NCBI GenBank assembly: GCA_030430495.1
Contig: JAUIKM010000038.1
Location: 1-55,482 of the forward strand
Source: a bacterium
Lineage (GTDB): Bacteria; Bacteroidota; Ignavibacteria; Kapaibacteriales; UBA7675
Direction of reading: 5' to 3'
DNA: 55,482 nucleotides
Shown here one piece after another: positions 1 to 7,466 of the stretch. A program made the position numbers and the translations under genes. Under the pieces are notes generated by a model that was not told the DNA's origin, did not search any database, and was given only the letters and a program-made list of their open reading frames with translations. How positions within the stretch are numbered: the first letter of the stretch is position 1; every line of letters begins with the position of its first letter.

Positions 1-308
1 AACCACCGACAGTTTAAACGGCGTCCTTCGAGTGCTCGGTCGACTTTCGATTGATTTCTTCCTTTCGTCAAGGCAACTCTTCTCAACCACCGACAGCTTC
101 CACGGCGTCATTCGAGTGCTCAGTCGACTTTCGATTGATTTCTTCCTTTCGTCAAGGCAACTCTTCTCATCCACCGACAGTTTAAACGGCGTCCTTCGAG
201 TGCTCGGTCGACTTTCGATTGATTTCTTCCATTCGTCAAGGCAACTCTTCTCAACCACCGACAGTTTAAACGGCGTCCTTCGAGTGCTCGGTCGACTTTC
301 GATTGATT
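1..308. repeat. 84-bp direct tandem repeat array, 3.7 copies, truncated by the window edge
   Basis: Copies begin at 1, 85, 169 and 253, exactly 84 bp apart. The fourth breaks off near 308. Copies differ at only a few positions: copy 2 differs mainly around 97-101, 110 and 122, and copy 3 at 170 and 231. There are no unique spacers, so this is not a CRISPR array. The period is 28 codons, so open frames run through it on both strands, but none has a ribosome-binding site or a recognisable product; I treat it as non-coding. The array probably continues left of the window. Confidence 0.9.
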
Positions 309-372
309 CGTTCCGACCGGCACGGCGGCACTTCACAAACACAGGCAATCAACCTCAAGCACTTCTGGTGCG

Positions 373-494
373 TAAATCGACATTCGAGAATCTCTCACCT
401 TCCGGTGACGCGACACTTTACACTCGACGACTACCCGCCTGTTAAACCGACATTCATGTGTTTTACACTTCCCGGTGATACGGCACTATACTCA
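373..494. repeat. Imperfect direct repeat pair, about 52 bp, offset 70 bp
   Basis: The segment starting at 373 (TAAATCGACATTC) recurs at 443 (TAAACCGACATTC). Both continue into a similar stretch with a small CACC/GGTG hairpin followed by GACACTTTACACTC or GGCACTATACTC. It belongs to the same gene-free block as the 84-bp array and shows no coding signal. A similar CTCACCTTCGGTGG hairpin occurs at 27339-27352. Confidence 0.6.
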
Positions 495-497
495 CGC

Positions 498-507
498 TGA
501 CAAACAA
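498..507 (-). repeat. Dispersed 10-mer TTGTTTGTCA (copy 1)
   Basis: An exact copy of the dispersed word, reading TGACAAACAA on the plus strand. It lies in the gene-free stretch downstream of trmO. The other exact copies are at 580, 6839, 9846, 12979, 13020, 27367 and 28323. The role is unknown. Confidence 0.6.
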
Positions 508-579
508 AACAATCATCGAGCCTGAAGCCCGAGCAAAGCGAAGGGTTTCAAAGCGGTCATGCCCAGGCAGGTCGCCGAG

Positions 580-605
580 TGACAAACAACGCCGGAAGTC
601 CGGCG
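580..605 (-). terminator. Probable terminator downstream of trmO
   Basis: On the minus strand a hairpin with arms CGCCGGA and TCCGGCG (590-605) is followed directly by TTGTTTGTCA. This resembles a short rho-independent terminator 75 bp past the trmO stop codon. The tail is the dispersed 10-mer rather than a pure T tract, so its efficiency is uncertain. Confidence 0.5.
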
Positions 606-679
606 GCAGTCATACATGCCCTCGCGAGGCACAAGCGTGCGATTGTTAAATTTGGATTCCAACGCCAAACACGCTCTGT

Positions 680-1174
680 TTAATCGCCCGAAGCGCCGCC
701 CGCCGCGTAGTAAACGCGCATGATCTCGCGCGACCAGTCCGGCTGCGTCGTTTTTTCCTGCGGACCGAATTCCTGCATCCACGGCTTGATGTCCAGTATC
801 GGCGTGCCGTCCACCACGTCGAGCCCCGCCACAGTCAACGTCAGTTCGTTAACACTCAACAGGCGGCAGCGCGAAACGCCGATGCGATTCGGACGGTTCT
901 TGCCGCGCTGTGCAAAGATGCCCACCTTCGGCCAGTCCTCGCGGTTGCGCGGGTGCCGCGCCCCGGATACAATCCGGGACTCGTTAACCAGATGAAAATA
1001 AAACACAACCTCAAGGTGTGAAAAATCCTCCAGCCCCGCCAGGGCGTCCGCGCCGAAACGACGGCCGTCAATCGCTATTTCCGTCCTGACGTCCGCCCAG
1101 TAGTCGTCGCGCGGCGTTACAATGTCATTGTGCGCCCGGCCTACCGCCCGCAGTTCCACCTGTGCAAAGTCCAT
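680..1174 (-). CDS. trmO: tRNA (N6-threonylcarbamoyladenosine(37)-N6)-methyltransferase TrmO
   Basis: A 164-residue protein of the TsaA/YaeB/TrmO family, which uses S-adenosylmethionine to methylate t6A at position 37 of tRNAs that read ACN codons. Visible family motifs are the DALAGLEDFSHLEVVFYFH block (about residues 43-61), RHPR followed by KVGIFAQRG and RPNRIGVS (about 73-101), and LDVVDGTPILDIKPW (about 118-132). The chosen ATG at 1174 has GGGAG about five bases upstream; the frame stays open 30 bases further, but only without a ribosome site. It is compact, because the extra C-terminal domain of longer E. coli-type members is absent. It stands alone, with a probable terminator at 580-605. 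Confidence 0.9.
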   Translation of the reverse strand: MDFAQVELRAVGRAHNDIVTPRDDYWADVRTEIAIDGRRFGADALAGLEDFSHLEVVFYFHLVNESRIVSGARHPRNREDWPKVGIFAQRGKNRPNRIGVSRCRLLSVNELTLTVAGLDVVDGTPILDIKPWMQEFGPQEKTTQPDWSREIMRVYYAAGGASGD

Positions 1175-1274
1175 AAAACTCCCGGATAAACACTTGCAGC
1201 GCAAGCCGGTTGTACGCCACCCGACGCCCGTTAAACCGCCCCGGTTGCAGTTCGTTGCATACCGCCGCTGTATT

Positions 1275-1312
1275 AAACAAAACAGGTCGGCTCCCGCTGA
1301 GGAAACCGACCT
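1275..1312 (-). terminator. Rho-independent terminator after the UPF0173 gene
   Basis: On the minus strand an 8-bp perfect stem CAGGTCGG/CCGACCTG (1283-1290 with 1305-1312) encloses a 14-base loop and is followed by TTTTGTTT. It lies 27 bp past the stop codon of the gene at 1339 and separates it from trmO. Confidence 0.75.
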
Positions 1313-1338
1313 GAGATTTCAATCAATCACGCTCAACC

Positions 1339-2028
1339 TCATTTGCGCAGTTCAAGCGTCGCACCGCCGATATCCATCAGGATTAAACGCTTGTGCGATT
1401 TTTCAAACAGTGCAAGCGCTTTGTCGCGGTCAATTTTAATCCAGGGGAAGGTGTCGTAATGCATACCGACGATAGTGTCGCAGTTAACAAAGTTGGCGGC
1501 CTCCAGCGCGTCGGCCGCGTCCATTGTGAAGTTGCCGCCGATCGGCATTATGGCAACGTCAATCTTGTACTGCTGCGCCAGTAATCGCATGTCCGTCGTC
1601 AGCGCCGTATCGCCGGCGTAGTAGAGACAGCCCTCGTCATTGGAAATGACAAAACCGCCCGGAGCGCCGGCATAACTGCCGTCCGGGAACGAGTTCGAAT
1701 GCACGGCGTTCACCATTTTAACGCGGCCAAAATCGAAGTCCCAGGCACCTCCGATATTCATCGGGTGTCCGTTGTCGACGTCCTGCGCCGCACACCAGTT
1801 TACGAGTTCAAAAACCGAAACGACTTTGGCGCCGGTGCGTTTGGCGATCGCAATCAGGTCGGCAATGTGGTCGCCATGGCCGTGCGACGCCAGAATGTAA
1901 TCGCATTCGATCTTGTCGATGTCGATATGCGCCGCCAGTTCGTTCGGCGTAATAAATGGGTCAAACAGGATCTTTTTACCTGCGGTTTCCAGCAGGAAAC
2001 AGGAGTGCCCGTAGTAGTGGAGTTTCAT
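1339..2028 (-). CDS. UPF0173 metal-dependent hydrolase (metallo-beta-lactamase fold)
   Basis: A 229-residue protein with the UPF0173/YtkL layout. It starts MKLHYYGHSCFLLET. It has the metal-binding HGHGDH motif at residues 49-54, a further histidine in AVHSNSF near 110, the aspartate in YYAGDTALT near 139 and a histidine in GMHYDTFP near 190. Together these form a binuclear metal site. The length matches the family, and no signal peptide is present, so it is cytoplasmic. The physiological substrate of the family is not known to me. It is the last gene of a likely three-gene minus-strand operon: the gene upstream ends 19 bp before its start, and a terminator follows. Confidence 0.9.
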   Translation of the reverse strand: MKLHYYGHSCFLLETAGKKILFDPFITPNELAAHIDIDKIECDYILASHGHGDHIADLIAIAKRTGAKVVSVFELVNWCAAQDVDNGHPMNIGGAWDFDFGRVKMVNAVHSNSFPDGSYAGAPGGFVISNDEGCLYYAGDTALTTDMRLLAQQYKIDVAIMPIGGNFTMDAADALEAANFVNCDTIVGMHYDTFPWIKIDRDKALALFEKSHKRLILMDIGGATLELRK

Positions 2029-2047
2029 GGTAGTGTTCTGAATGTGT

Positions 2048-2716
2048 TTAATTAAACGGATCGGCGACTTTACTGACCTTCACCACAACGTCGTCTTTTT
2101 GCCCCGCCGCGCCTTTGACGACGTCGATGCGGCGATTGACGATGCGGCCTTTGCTTTTGAGGTATTGTTTAACTGCGTCGAGGCTGCCGCTGCCGGCCAC
2201 GCTCACTTCAACGTGCACCGTGCGGTTGTCCATCAGCAGTTGAGCCAGTTTGTCGAGGTCGCGTTTGCCTTCGGCCGTGAGTGATGCGCCGCCGCCGAAA
2301 GCCTTGCTTTCCATCAGCACATTGCCGGCTTTGATCATGCGCACGCCCAACTTGCGTTCGGCTATGTAATATTCGCCCATTTCGACGATCTGCACCGTGT
2401 CTTCCGTCGTCAGGATATCCACGCCGGAAAAGCGGATCGTGTAGACGTGGCCCTGATCAACCACGCCTTTGATCAGTCCTTCCTTCGGCGTCGTGCGCCC
2501 TTTCAGAATGTTATTGCCTTCTTCATCGGTAATCTTGTACTCGACAACCACCGGTTTGTCCGTGGCTTTGTCGACAACGCTGCAGAGAAGAAGCGAGGAT
2601 TTGTTGGCCTGCGCCGCTGCTTCAACGGACGCAAACCCCAGGAACGCACAAGCGAGCGCCGCGGCCGCAAGTGCAATCTTGACAGAAGCTTTGATTCGAG
2701 TGGTTTGAAGATTCAT
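2048..2716 (-). CDS. Exported protein with a degenerate OmpA-like C-terminal domain
   Basis: A 222-residue protein. Residues 1 to about 35 form a signal peptide (positive start, an alanine-rich hydrophobic stretch, and a cleavage site around ASVEAAAQA). Next comes a beta-rich segment in which VVVEYKITDEEGN and KGRTTPKEGLIKG resemble carboxypeptidase-regulatory/SusD-tail sandwich folds. The C-terminal third (from about 145) looks like an OmpA peptidoglycan-binding domain, with LTAEGKRDLDKLAQLL, a VHVEVSVAG strand and a helix. However, the usual D and R residues that contact peptidoglycan are not clear. It lies 33 bp downstream of the crotonase gene and 19 bp upstream of the UPF0173 gene. The function is unknown. 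Confidence 0.7.
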   Translation of the reverse strand: MNLQTTRIKASVKIALAAAALACAFLGFASVEAAAQANKSSLLLCSVVDKATDKPVVVEYKITDEEGNNILKGRTTPKEGLIKGVVDQGHVYTIRFSGVDILTTEDTVQIVEMGEYYIAERKLGVRMIKAGNVLMESKAFGGGASLTAEGKRDLDKLAQLLMDNRTVHVEVSVAGSGSLDAVKQYLKSKGRIVNRRIDVVKGAAGQKDDVVVKVSKVADPFN

Positions 2717-2749
2717 CGCAGTGTTCGCCTTCCTATTGATGTTAGTCGT

Positions 2750-3514
2750 TTATTTCGATTTTTTCAGGAATCCGGCTATACCCGCCTGGCAGTCGTCCGT
2801 CATGCGCGCCAGTGCGTTCATGGAAACCGCGTATTGCAGGCCGGCGTCGAGAGACATGCCCTGCAGCGCATTCAGCATCTCCTTGCTGAGCGCCAGGGCC
2901 GAAGCGCTGTTTTTTACCAGCTTCGCGGCCAGCTCGTCCACCGCCGTATCCAGTTTGTCGTCGTCGACGACGTGACTGATGAGTCCCAGGTGCTCGGCTT
3001 CTTCCGCGCCGATAAACTCGGCCGAAAGGATCAGCCGGCGCGCGCGCGTGTCGCCCAGTTTGCGGATCAGGTAGACCATGACAATCGCCGGAATAAATCC
3101 GATGCGCACTTCCGAATACCCGAACGTCGCACCGGAACGCGCCGCCACCACGAAGTCGCAAACCGTGGCCAGGCCGCAGCCGCCCGCGATGGCCGGACCG
3201 TGCACCTTGGCTATCACCGGCTTGGGACAGGTATAAATACTGCGAAAGGCCGCTTCGAGTTGGGCGGAATCCGCTTTGTTTTCCAGGATCGAAAAATCGG
3301 CCAGCTGTTGAATGTAGCCCAGATCGGCGCCGGCACAGAAAGCCGGGCCATTGCCGGAAAGCACCACGGCACGCACGGCGTCGTCAACGCTCACCTGCCG
3401 CACGGCATCGTGCAGATCGCGCACCAGTTCGGAGCTGAGAGCATTGCGTTTGTCGGGACGGTTAAGTCGGATGTGCGCTACGGCGCTCTGAATTTCGAGT
3501 TCGATCAGACTCAT
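2750..3514 (-). CDS. Enoyl-CoA hydratase/isomerase family protein (methylglutaconyl-CoA hydratase-like)
   Basis: A 254-residue crotonase-fold protein. It has RLNRPDKRNALSSELV (about 17-32), the oxyanion-hole segment GNGPAFCAGADLGY (about 62-75) and GPAIAGGCGLATVCDF (about 113-128). GYSEVRIGFIPAIV follows at about 138-151. Of the two catalytic glutamates of classical hydratases, the second is kept in SEVRIG, but the first position (GGGCE in enoyl hydratases) is glycine. The SEVRIGFIPA signature resembles methylglutaconyl-CoA hydratases, so leucine or branched-acid degradation is a reasonable guess. I chose the ATG at 3514 because the only start further upstream is a TTG with no homologous sequence. 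It is the first gene of the operon. Confidence 0.85.
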   Translation of the reverse strand: MSLIELEIQSAVAHIRLNRPDKRNALSSELVRDLHDAVRQVSVDDAVRAVVLSGNGPAFCAGADLGYIQQLADFSILENKADSAQLEAAFRSIYTCPKPVIAKVHGPAIAGGCGLATVCDFVVAARSGATFGYSEVRIGFIPAIVMVYLIRKLGDTRARRLILSAEFIGAEEAEHLGLISHVVDDDKLDTAVDELAAKLVKNSASALALSKEMLNALQGMSLDAGLQYAVSMNALARMTDDCQAGIAGFLKKSK

Positions 3515-3762
3515 AAAAGCTGGATGTTGCCTGGTTGTGTCAGATCTGATAATGTGCCGGGGGGAAGGATTCAGGGACAAATGCGATGACGCATGAGGGG
3601 AGCGGCAACGTGTACTCCCGCGCGGAAAAATACAATTTTTTGGCCAAAGCGAAAGTGCGCCGACGGTCGGGTTACTTCCGACAGCGCTTTCCGCATTTAT
3701 TCCGATCTATTACCTGATTTGGGCCTGTTTTTGGCCTGATTCTCTTGTTAGTCGCGCAGATG

Positions 3763-6696
3763 TCAGCGACCAACCAGCAGGGGAAGTCCCTGCACCGCGG
3801 CGCCGGAGGTCAGACGCAGCAGATAGGTGCCGGCGGGCAAAGCGCGGCAGTCCAGCTGCATCGCGGTCGCTCCCGGCGCAGCGCTTGCACTGATGCCCGT
3901 CGGGCGGCCGAGCAGGTCGACGACTTCGACATGCACGACGCCGGCAGCCGGCGGGCCGCTCAGCACCGCCGTGCCCCGCACCGGTTGCGGGCTGACGCTC
4001 CACTTGTTCAGGGAGGCGGTGCGGGACTCAACGCTGAGGACTGCCTGATTGACGGCCTGCTCGACGGCCGCATCGACGTCTTCCAGTTCGTCGACCGCAC
4101 CGAAAATGATGCTGAGTTCGCGCGTTTCGCCGTCATTCCACTCGCCGGGGAACTGCAATCCGACGACCGCGGCCAGCTCGCCTCGCTCGCCGAAGGTGAG
4201 CGAGGTGCCGCTCGTGAGCGAACGAATTTTCTCCTGATCGCTGAAGCCGTCGTAGGTGCCGAAGGGCGTTCCCGACACCTGCGGATCATTGTCAAAAATA
4301 GCCAGTTGCGCCTCGGCTTCACCTTCATACGTATAAGCGCCAAAGACCGCCACCGGGTATTCAGGCCGGTTCTCAACAATGCCGATGGCTCCGGCCGTGA
4401 TGTCGGGCGCGCCGGGGACGTCATCAACGGAATACAGCTCGCCGAGGTCGTTCGAGCCGCGCGGGCCGACGTCCCAGTCCAGGTAGACGCCGATTGCCGC
4501 GTCGTGCAGAGTGCGCAGGCCCGTATTCGTCACCGCCAGGTCCAGACGAACGACGCCCGGATCCGCCGTCCTGTAATTGACGCGCTGCTCCACGCGCAGC
4601 CCGATCCTCTGATTCTCGTCGTCCTTGAAGTCTTCCACTATGGACGTGCCGTCCGCTATCCGCCACGGCTGCACCGGGACAAAGTCGTCCGACGACACAC
4701 TCGGATCGGCGCTTTTTACCGCGCTGACTACGCGCCCGTCGCGGTCGACCGCCATCAGACCGCCCTGAAACAGGATCGAGCCGGGGCGATCGGAACCATA
4801 CTGAAAACCCACGCCGAAATCTGCGCGCGTCAGCCCCGCAAATCCGATCGAGCCGCGGTCGCCCATGGAAAAGCGCACACGCCCGTTTTCAAACGTGGCA
4901 AAACCGGGCCGGTCCTGATAGTCCGTATCATAAGGCAGCAGAATAAAATCGCGGTAGCCGCCTTCCACGCCGTCGCTGATGTCCAGACGGAAAAAGACGC
5001 CCTCTTCTTCCGACGATCTGCTCTGAACAAAACTGAGACCTTCGAGGATCATACCGCTGTCCGCGTTGAACTGTTCAACCACCACGGTACCGTTGGCAAC
5101 GTTGAGAACATTCTGAGTATCGCCGACAATCGACAACGTGACCTCAAGGTTCTGCCCCGCCCCAAGGTGATTGTACAGATGAATCGACAGACCGGCTTCC
5201 GCGTCGGGCTGTGGAACGTCAATCTGCCCTTCCGCGCCGTAGAGTTCGTAGTAGTTGGCGGTTATTGAGGGCGTGGCGAATGGATCGCGCGTCATGACGT
5301 TCAGCATGTCCACGCGGCCGGGCAGCAAAGAAGCGTATTCCGGTTCGGGATTGCGCTCCAGAATCGGCACGGCGCACTGCCGCACAAACTCCAGCGCCTG
5401 CACCGCCGAAAGATCCGGATGCATCCCGCGCGCCTGCGCCACCACGCCGGAAACTATCGGCGTGGCCGAAGAACTCAGGTCAAAACGCCCGTAGGTATTG
5501 TCGTTGTAGGTCGTCAACGCGCGTTGGCCCGGCGCCATGATGCGCACGTTCGGCCCTAAAGCCGATTCCTCCGCCACGTCGTCGTCGTCCCAGGTCAGGC
5601 CGACGCCCAGCACGCCGGCATAGCCCGCCGGGTAGTGCGGCCGCGTGTCGCCGTGGTTGCCGCCGCCGGCTACCACCGCCACGTCGCGGCTGACGCAGTA
5701 ACTGATGATGGCGCGATTGATTTCCGAATAGGAGAAGCTGCCCCAGGAGCAGTTGAGTACGTCGAAACCCATATTGGCCGCGTAGACCACCGACTCCCAC
5801 AGGAAACTCGGGCCGCCGTTGTTCGGCTGTGTTTTCATCGGGAAAATGCGGCATTTGTTGCCGGTACCGACGATACCCTCATCGTTGTTGGCCGTCGCGC
5901 CGGCGATGCCCGCCACCGCTGTGCCGTGTCCGTCGCCGATTGTGACGCCGGGAGTGGAACCGTCGACGGCCGCCGCAAAGTTGCAGCCTTCCCAGTCGTC
6001 CACATAGCCGTTGCCGTCGTCGTCCAGACTGTTGAACGGCGTCTCGCCCGGATTTTTCCAGAGGTTGCCCTGCAGGTCCATGTGCTGCTGGAAAATGCCG
6101 CTGTCGCTGATGCCGATGACGATATCGGGATCGCCGTCGTAAATCTCCCAGGCTTCCAGCGCGCGGATCGTTTCGAGCAGCTCCTGGTCGGGAATGCGCG
6201 GGTCGTTGGGCGTGCCGTCGCCCATAAGGAAATGCGGCTGGTAGACCGGTTCGGCGACTTCAATTTCGGGGAATGCCATCATCAGGCGCTGCGCGTAGTG
6301 CTCGGGGATTTCATCCGGAGTGTAGGTAATCGTAAAACTGCGCAGCAGCGGCGCCTCGGCTTCCATCAACTCGGCGATGCTGCGGCCGCTGCGCTGGATA
6401 CGATCCAGGCTGTGCAGCTTGCTGTTGAACGTCAGCGACTGCTCCGGCGCGAGCAGGCGTTTGACGGACGTGATCTCCGTCATGTTCAGCACGGATTGCA
6501 GCTCCGCCGGCATGCCGGCGTTGGCGGCCAGCCGGATGTTGAGCGTTTTGGCCGCCACCGGATCAAGACGCCCGATCTGCGGCGCGGCCGGCAAGATTTC
6601 CAACCGGTTCGCCGCTTCAATCCGCGGGACAAACAAGAAAATGGCCAGAGAGAATATCCAGAGCGCCGCCGAAGGCCGTTTGCGTAACATCGTCAT
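3763..6696 (-). CDS. Secreted subtilisin-like serine protease with type IX sorting domain
   Basis: A 977-residue protein with a signal peptide (1 to about 29) and a pro-region. The S8 peptidase domain has catalytic Asp198 in GISDSGI, His257 in GDGHGTAVAG, oxyanion Asn347 in VAGGGNHG and Ser409 in SSSATPIVSG. A calcium-loop-like DDDGNGYVDDWEG sits at about 225-237, as in many secreted subtilases. Residues 480-890 are beta-rich. The last ~80 residues (SPQPVRG, then VEVVDLLGR, then ALPAGTYLLRL) match the C-terminal signal recognised by the type IX secretion system, so the enzyme is probably exported through the outer membrane. ATG codons at 6696 and 6690 are both possible. It is monocistronic and divergent from the Lrp gene. 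Confidence 0.92.
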   Translation of the reverse strand: MTMLRKRPSAALWIFSLAIFLFVPRIEAANRLEILPAAPQIGRLDPVAAKTLNIRLAANAGMPAELQSVLNMTEITSVKRLLAPEQSLTFNSKLHSLDRIQRSGRSIAELMEAEAPLLRSFTITYTPDEIPEHYAQRLMMAFPEIEVAEPVYQPHFLMGDGTPNDPRIPDQELLETIRALEAWEIYDGDPDIVIGISDSGIFQQHMDLQGNLWKNPGETPFNSLDDDGNGYVDDWEGCNFAAAVDGSTPGVTIGDGHGTAVAGIAGATANNDEGIVGTGNKCRIFPMKTQPNNGGPSFLWESVVYAANMGFDVLNCSWGSFSYSEINRAIISYCVSRDVAVVAGGGNHGDTRPHYPAGYAGVLGVGLTWDDDDVAEESALGPNVRIMAPGQRALTTYNDNTYGRFDLSSSATPIVSGVVAQARGMHPDLSAVQALEFVRQCAVPILERNPEPEYASLLPGRVDMLNVMTRDPFATPSITANYYELYGAEGQIDVPQPDAEAGLSIHLYNHLGAGQNLEVTLSIVGDTQNVLNVANGTVVVEQFNADSGMILEGLSFVQSRSSEEEGVFFRLDISDGVEGGYRDFILLPYDTDYQDRPGFATFENGRVRFSMGDRGSIGFAGLTRADFGVGFQYGSDRPGSILFQGGLMAVDRDGRVVSAVKSADPSVSSDDFVPVQPWRIADGTSIVEDFKDDENQRIGLRVEQRVNYRTADPGVVRLDLAVTNTGLRTLHDAAIGVYLDWDVGPRGSNDLGELYSVDDVPGAPDITAGAIGIVENRPEYPVAVFGAYTYEGEAEAQLAIFDNDPQVSGTPFGTYDGFSDQEKIRSLTSGTSLTFGERGELAAVVGLQFPGEWNDGETRELSIIFGAVDELEDVDAAVEQAVNQAVLSVESRTASLNKWSVSPQPVRGTAVLSGPPAAGVVHVEVVDLLGRPTGISASAAPGATAMQLDCRALPAGTYLLRLTSGAAVQGLPLLVGR

Positions 6697-6827
6697 TGCC
6701 GGGTTCCGTCAGGATAGCTGAAAATTCTGTGTGTCGGGGAAAGGACGCCGGCCGCAGCCGCCGCAGTAAATTACGATTTACGCTCAAAAAACACGCCCTG
6801 GGACGCACCGTAACAGAAAGAGCCCTT

Positions 6828-6848
6828 TAAAACCCCTCTTGTTTGTCA
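6828..6848 (+). repeat. Dispersed 10-mer TTGTTTGTCA inside a 21-bp repeat (copy 3)
   Basis: The 10-mer occupies 6839-6848. With the 11 bases before it, it forms a 21-base word that is repeated exactly, in inverse orientation, at 28323-28343. This copy is in the intergenic region between the divergent subtilase and Lrp genes. Confidence 0.75.
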
Positions 6849-6915
6849 TCGATCGTCAGGGCAAAATTATATTAGGTGTTTGGATTGCATCGCAAAATAA
6901 TTTTAAGTTTGCAGC

Positions 6916-7422
6916 ATGAAAAACGGACACAAAGCCCTGCCGTATTACCTGGACAACGTCGACAGACAGCTGTGTGAGGAGCTGCAATCGAGCGGTCGCA
7001 CGCAGTATTCGGTCCTGGCCGAACGCGTCGGTCTCTCCGTGCCGGCGGTTCGCGAGCGCATCATCAGGCTGGAACAACGCGGCGTGATCCGCGAGTTCAG
7101 CGCCGTGCTCAATGCGGAAGCATTCGGGCTGGACCTGACGGTTTTTGTGTTCGTCAGCCTGGCCGGCAGCGACAACTTTGCCGGTTTTATCGACCTGTGC
7201 CGCACGCGGCCCGACATTCAGGAGTGCCACGCCATTACCGGCCAGGCCAGCCATCTGCTGAAAATCCGCGCGCGCAACCGCGCCGCGCTGGAAGTGATCC
7301 TCTCCGAAATTCAGCGCTGGCCGGGCGTGCACAGCACCCAGACGCATCTGGTCCTCTCGACGCATGCGGAGACGCACGCCATCGACACGAGTGCGACCGA
7401 AGAACGCGAATTCGCAGTCTAA
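6916..7422 (+). CDS. Lrp/AsnC family transcriptional regulator
   Basis: A 168-residue protein. The N-terminal winged helix-turn-helix covers about residues 12-60 ([13 protein letters not shown], then [28 protein letters not shown]). The C-terminal RAM/AsnC ligand-binding domain runs from about 68 to 150, with the usual [20 protein letters not shown] and [10 protein letters not shown] strands. These proteins form octameric discs that sense amino acids and bind upstream of target genes. The next gene, glutamine synthetase III, starts only 44 bp downstream on the same strand. Co-transcription, and control of nitrogen assimilation by glutamine or another amino acid, are therefore likely (inference). 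Confidence 0.93.
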   Translation: MKNGHKALPYYLDNVDRQLCEELQSSGRTQYSVLAERVGLSVPAVRERIIRLEQRGVIREFSAVLNAEAFGLDLTVFVFVSLAGSDNFAGFIDLCRTRPDIQECHAITGQASHLLKIRARNRAALEVILSEIQRWPGVHSTQTHLVLSTHAETHAIDTSATEEREFAV

Positions 7423-7466
7423 TCCAGCATACATTGTCTTTTTATCGCGAATCAGGATGTATTTCC

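Noticed and set aside
1-308. CRISPR-like array at the left end
   Set aside because: Units are contiguous 84-bp direct repeats with no unique spacers, and no cas genes are present.
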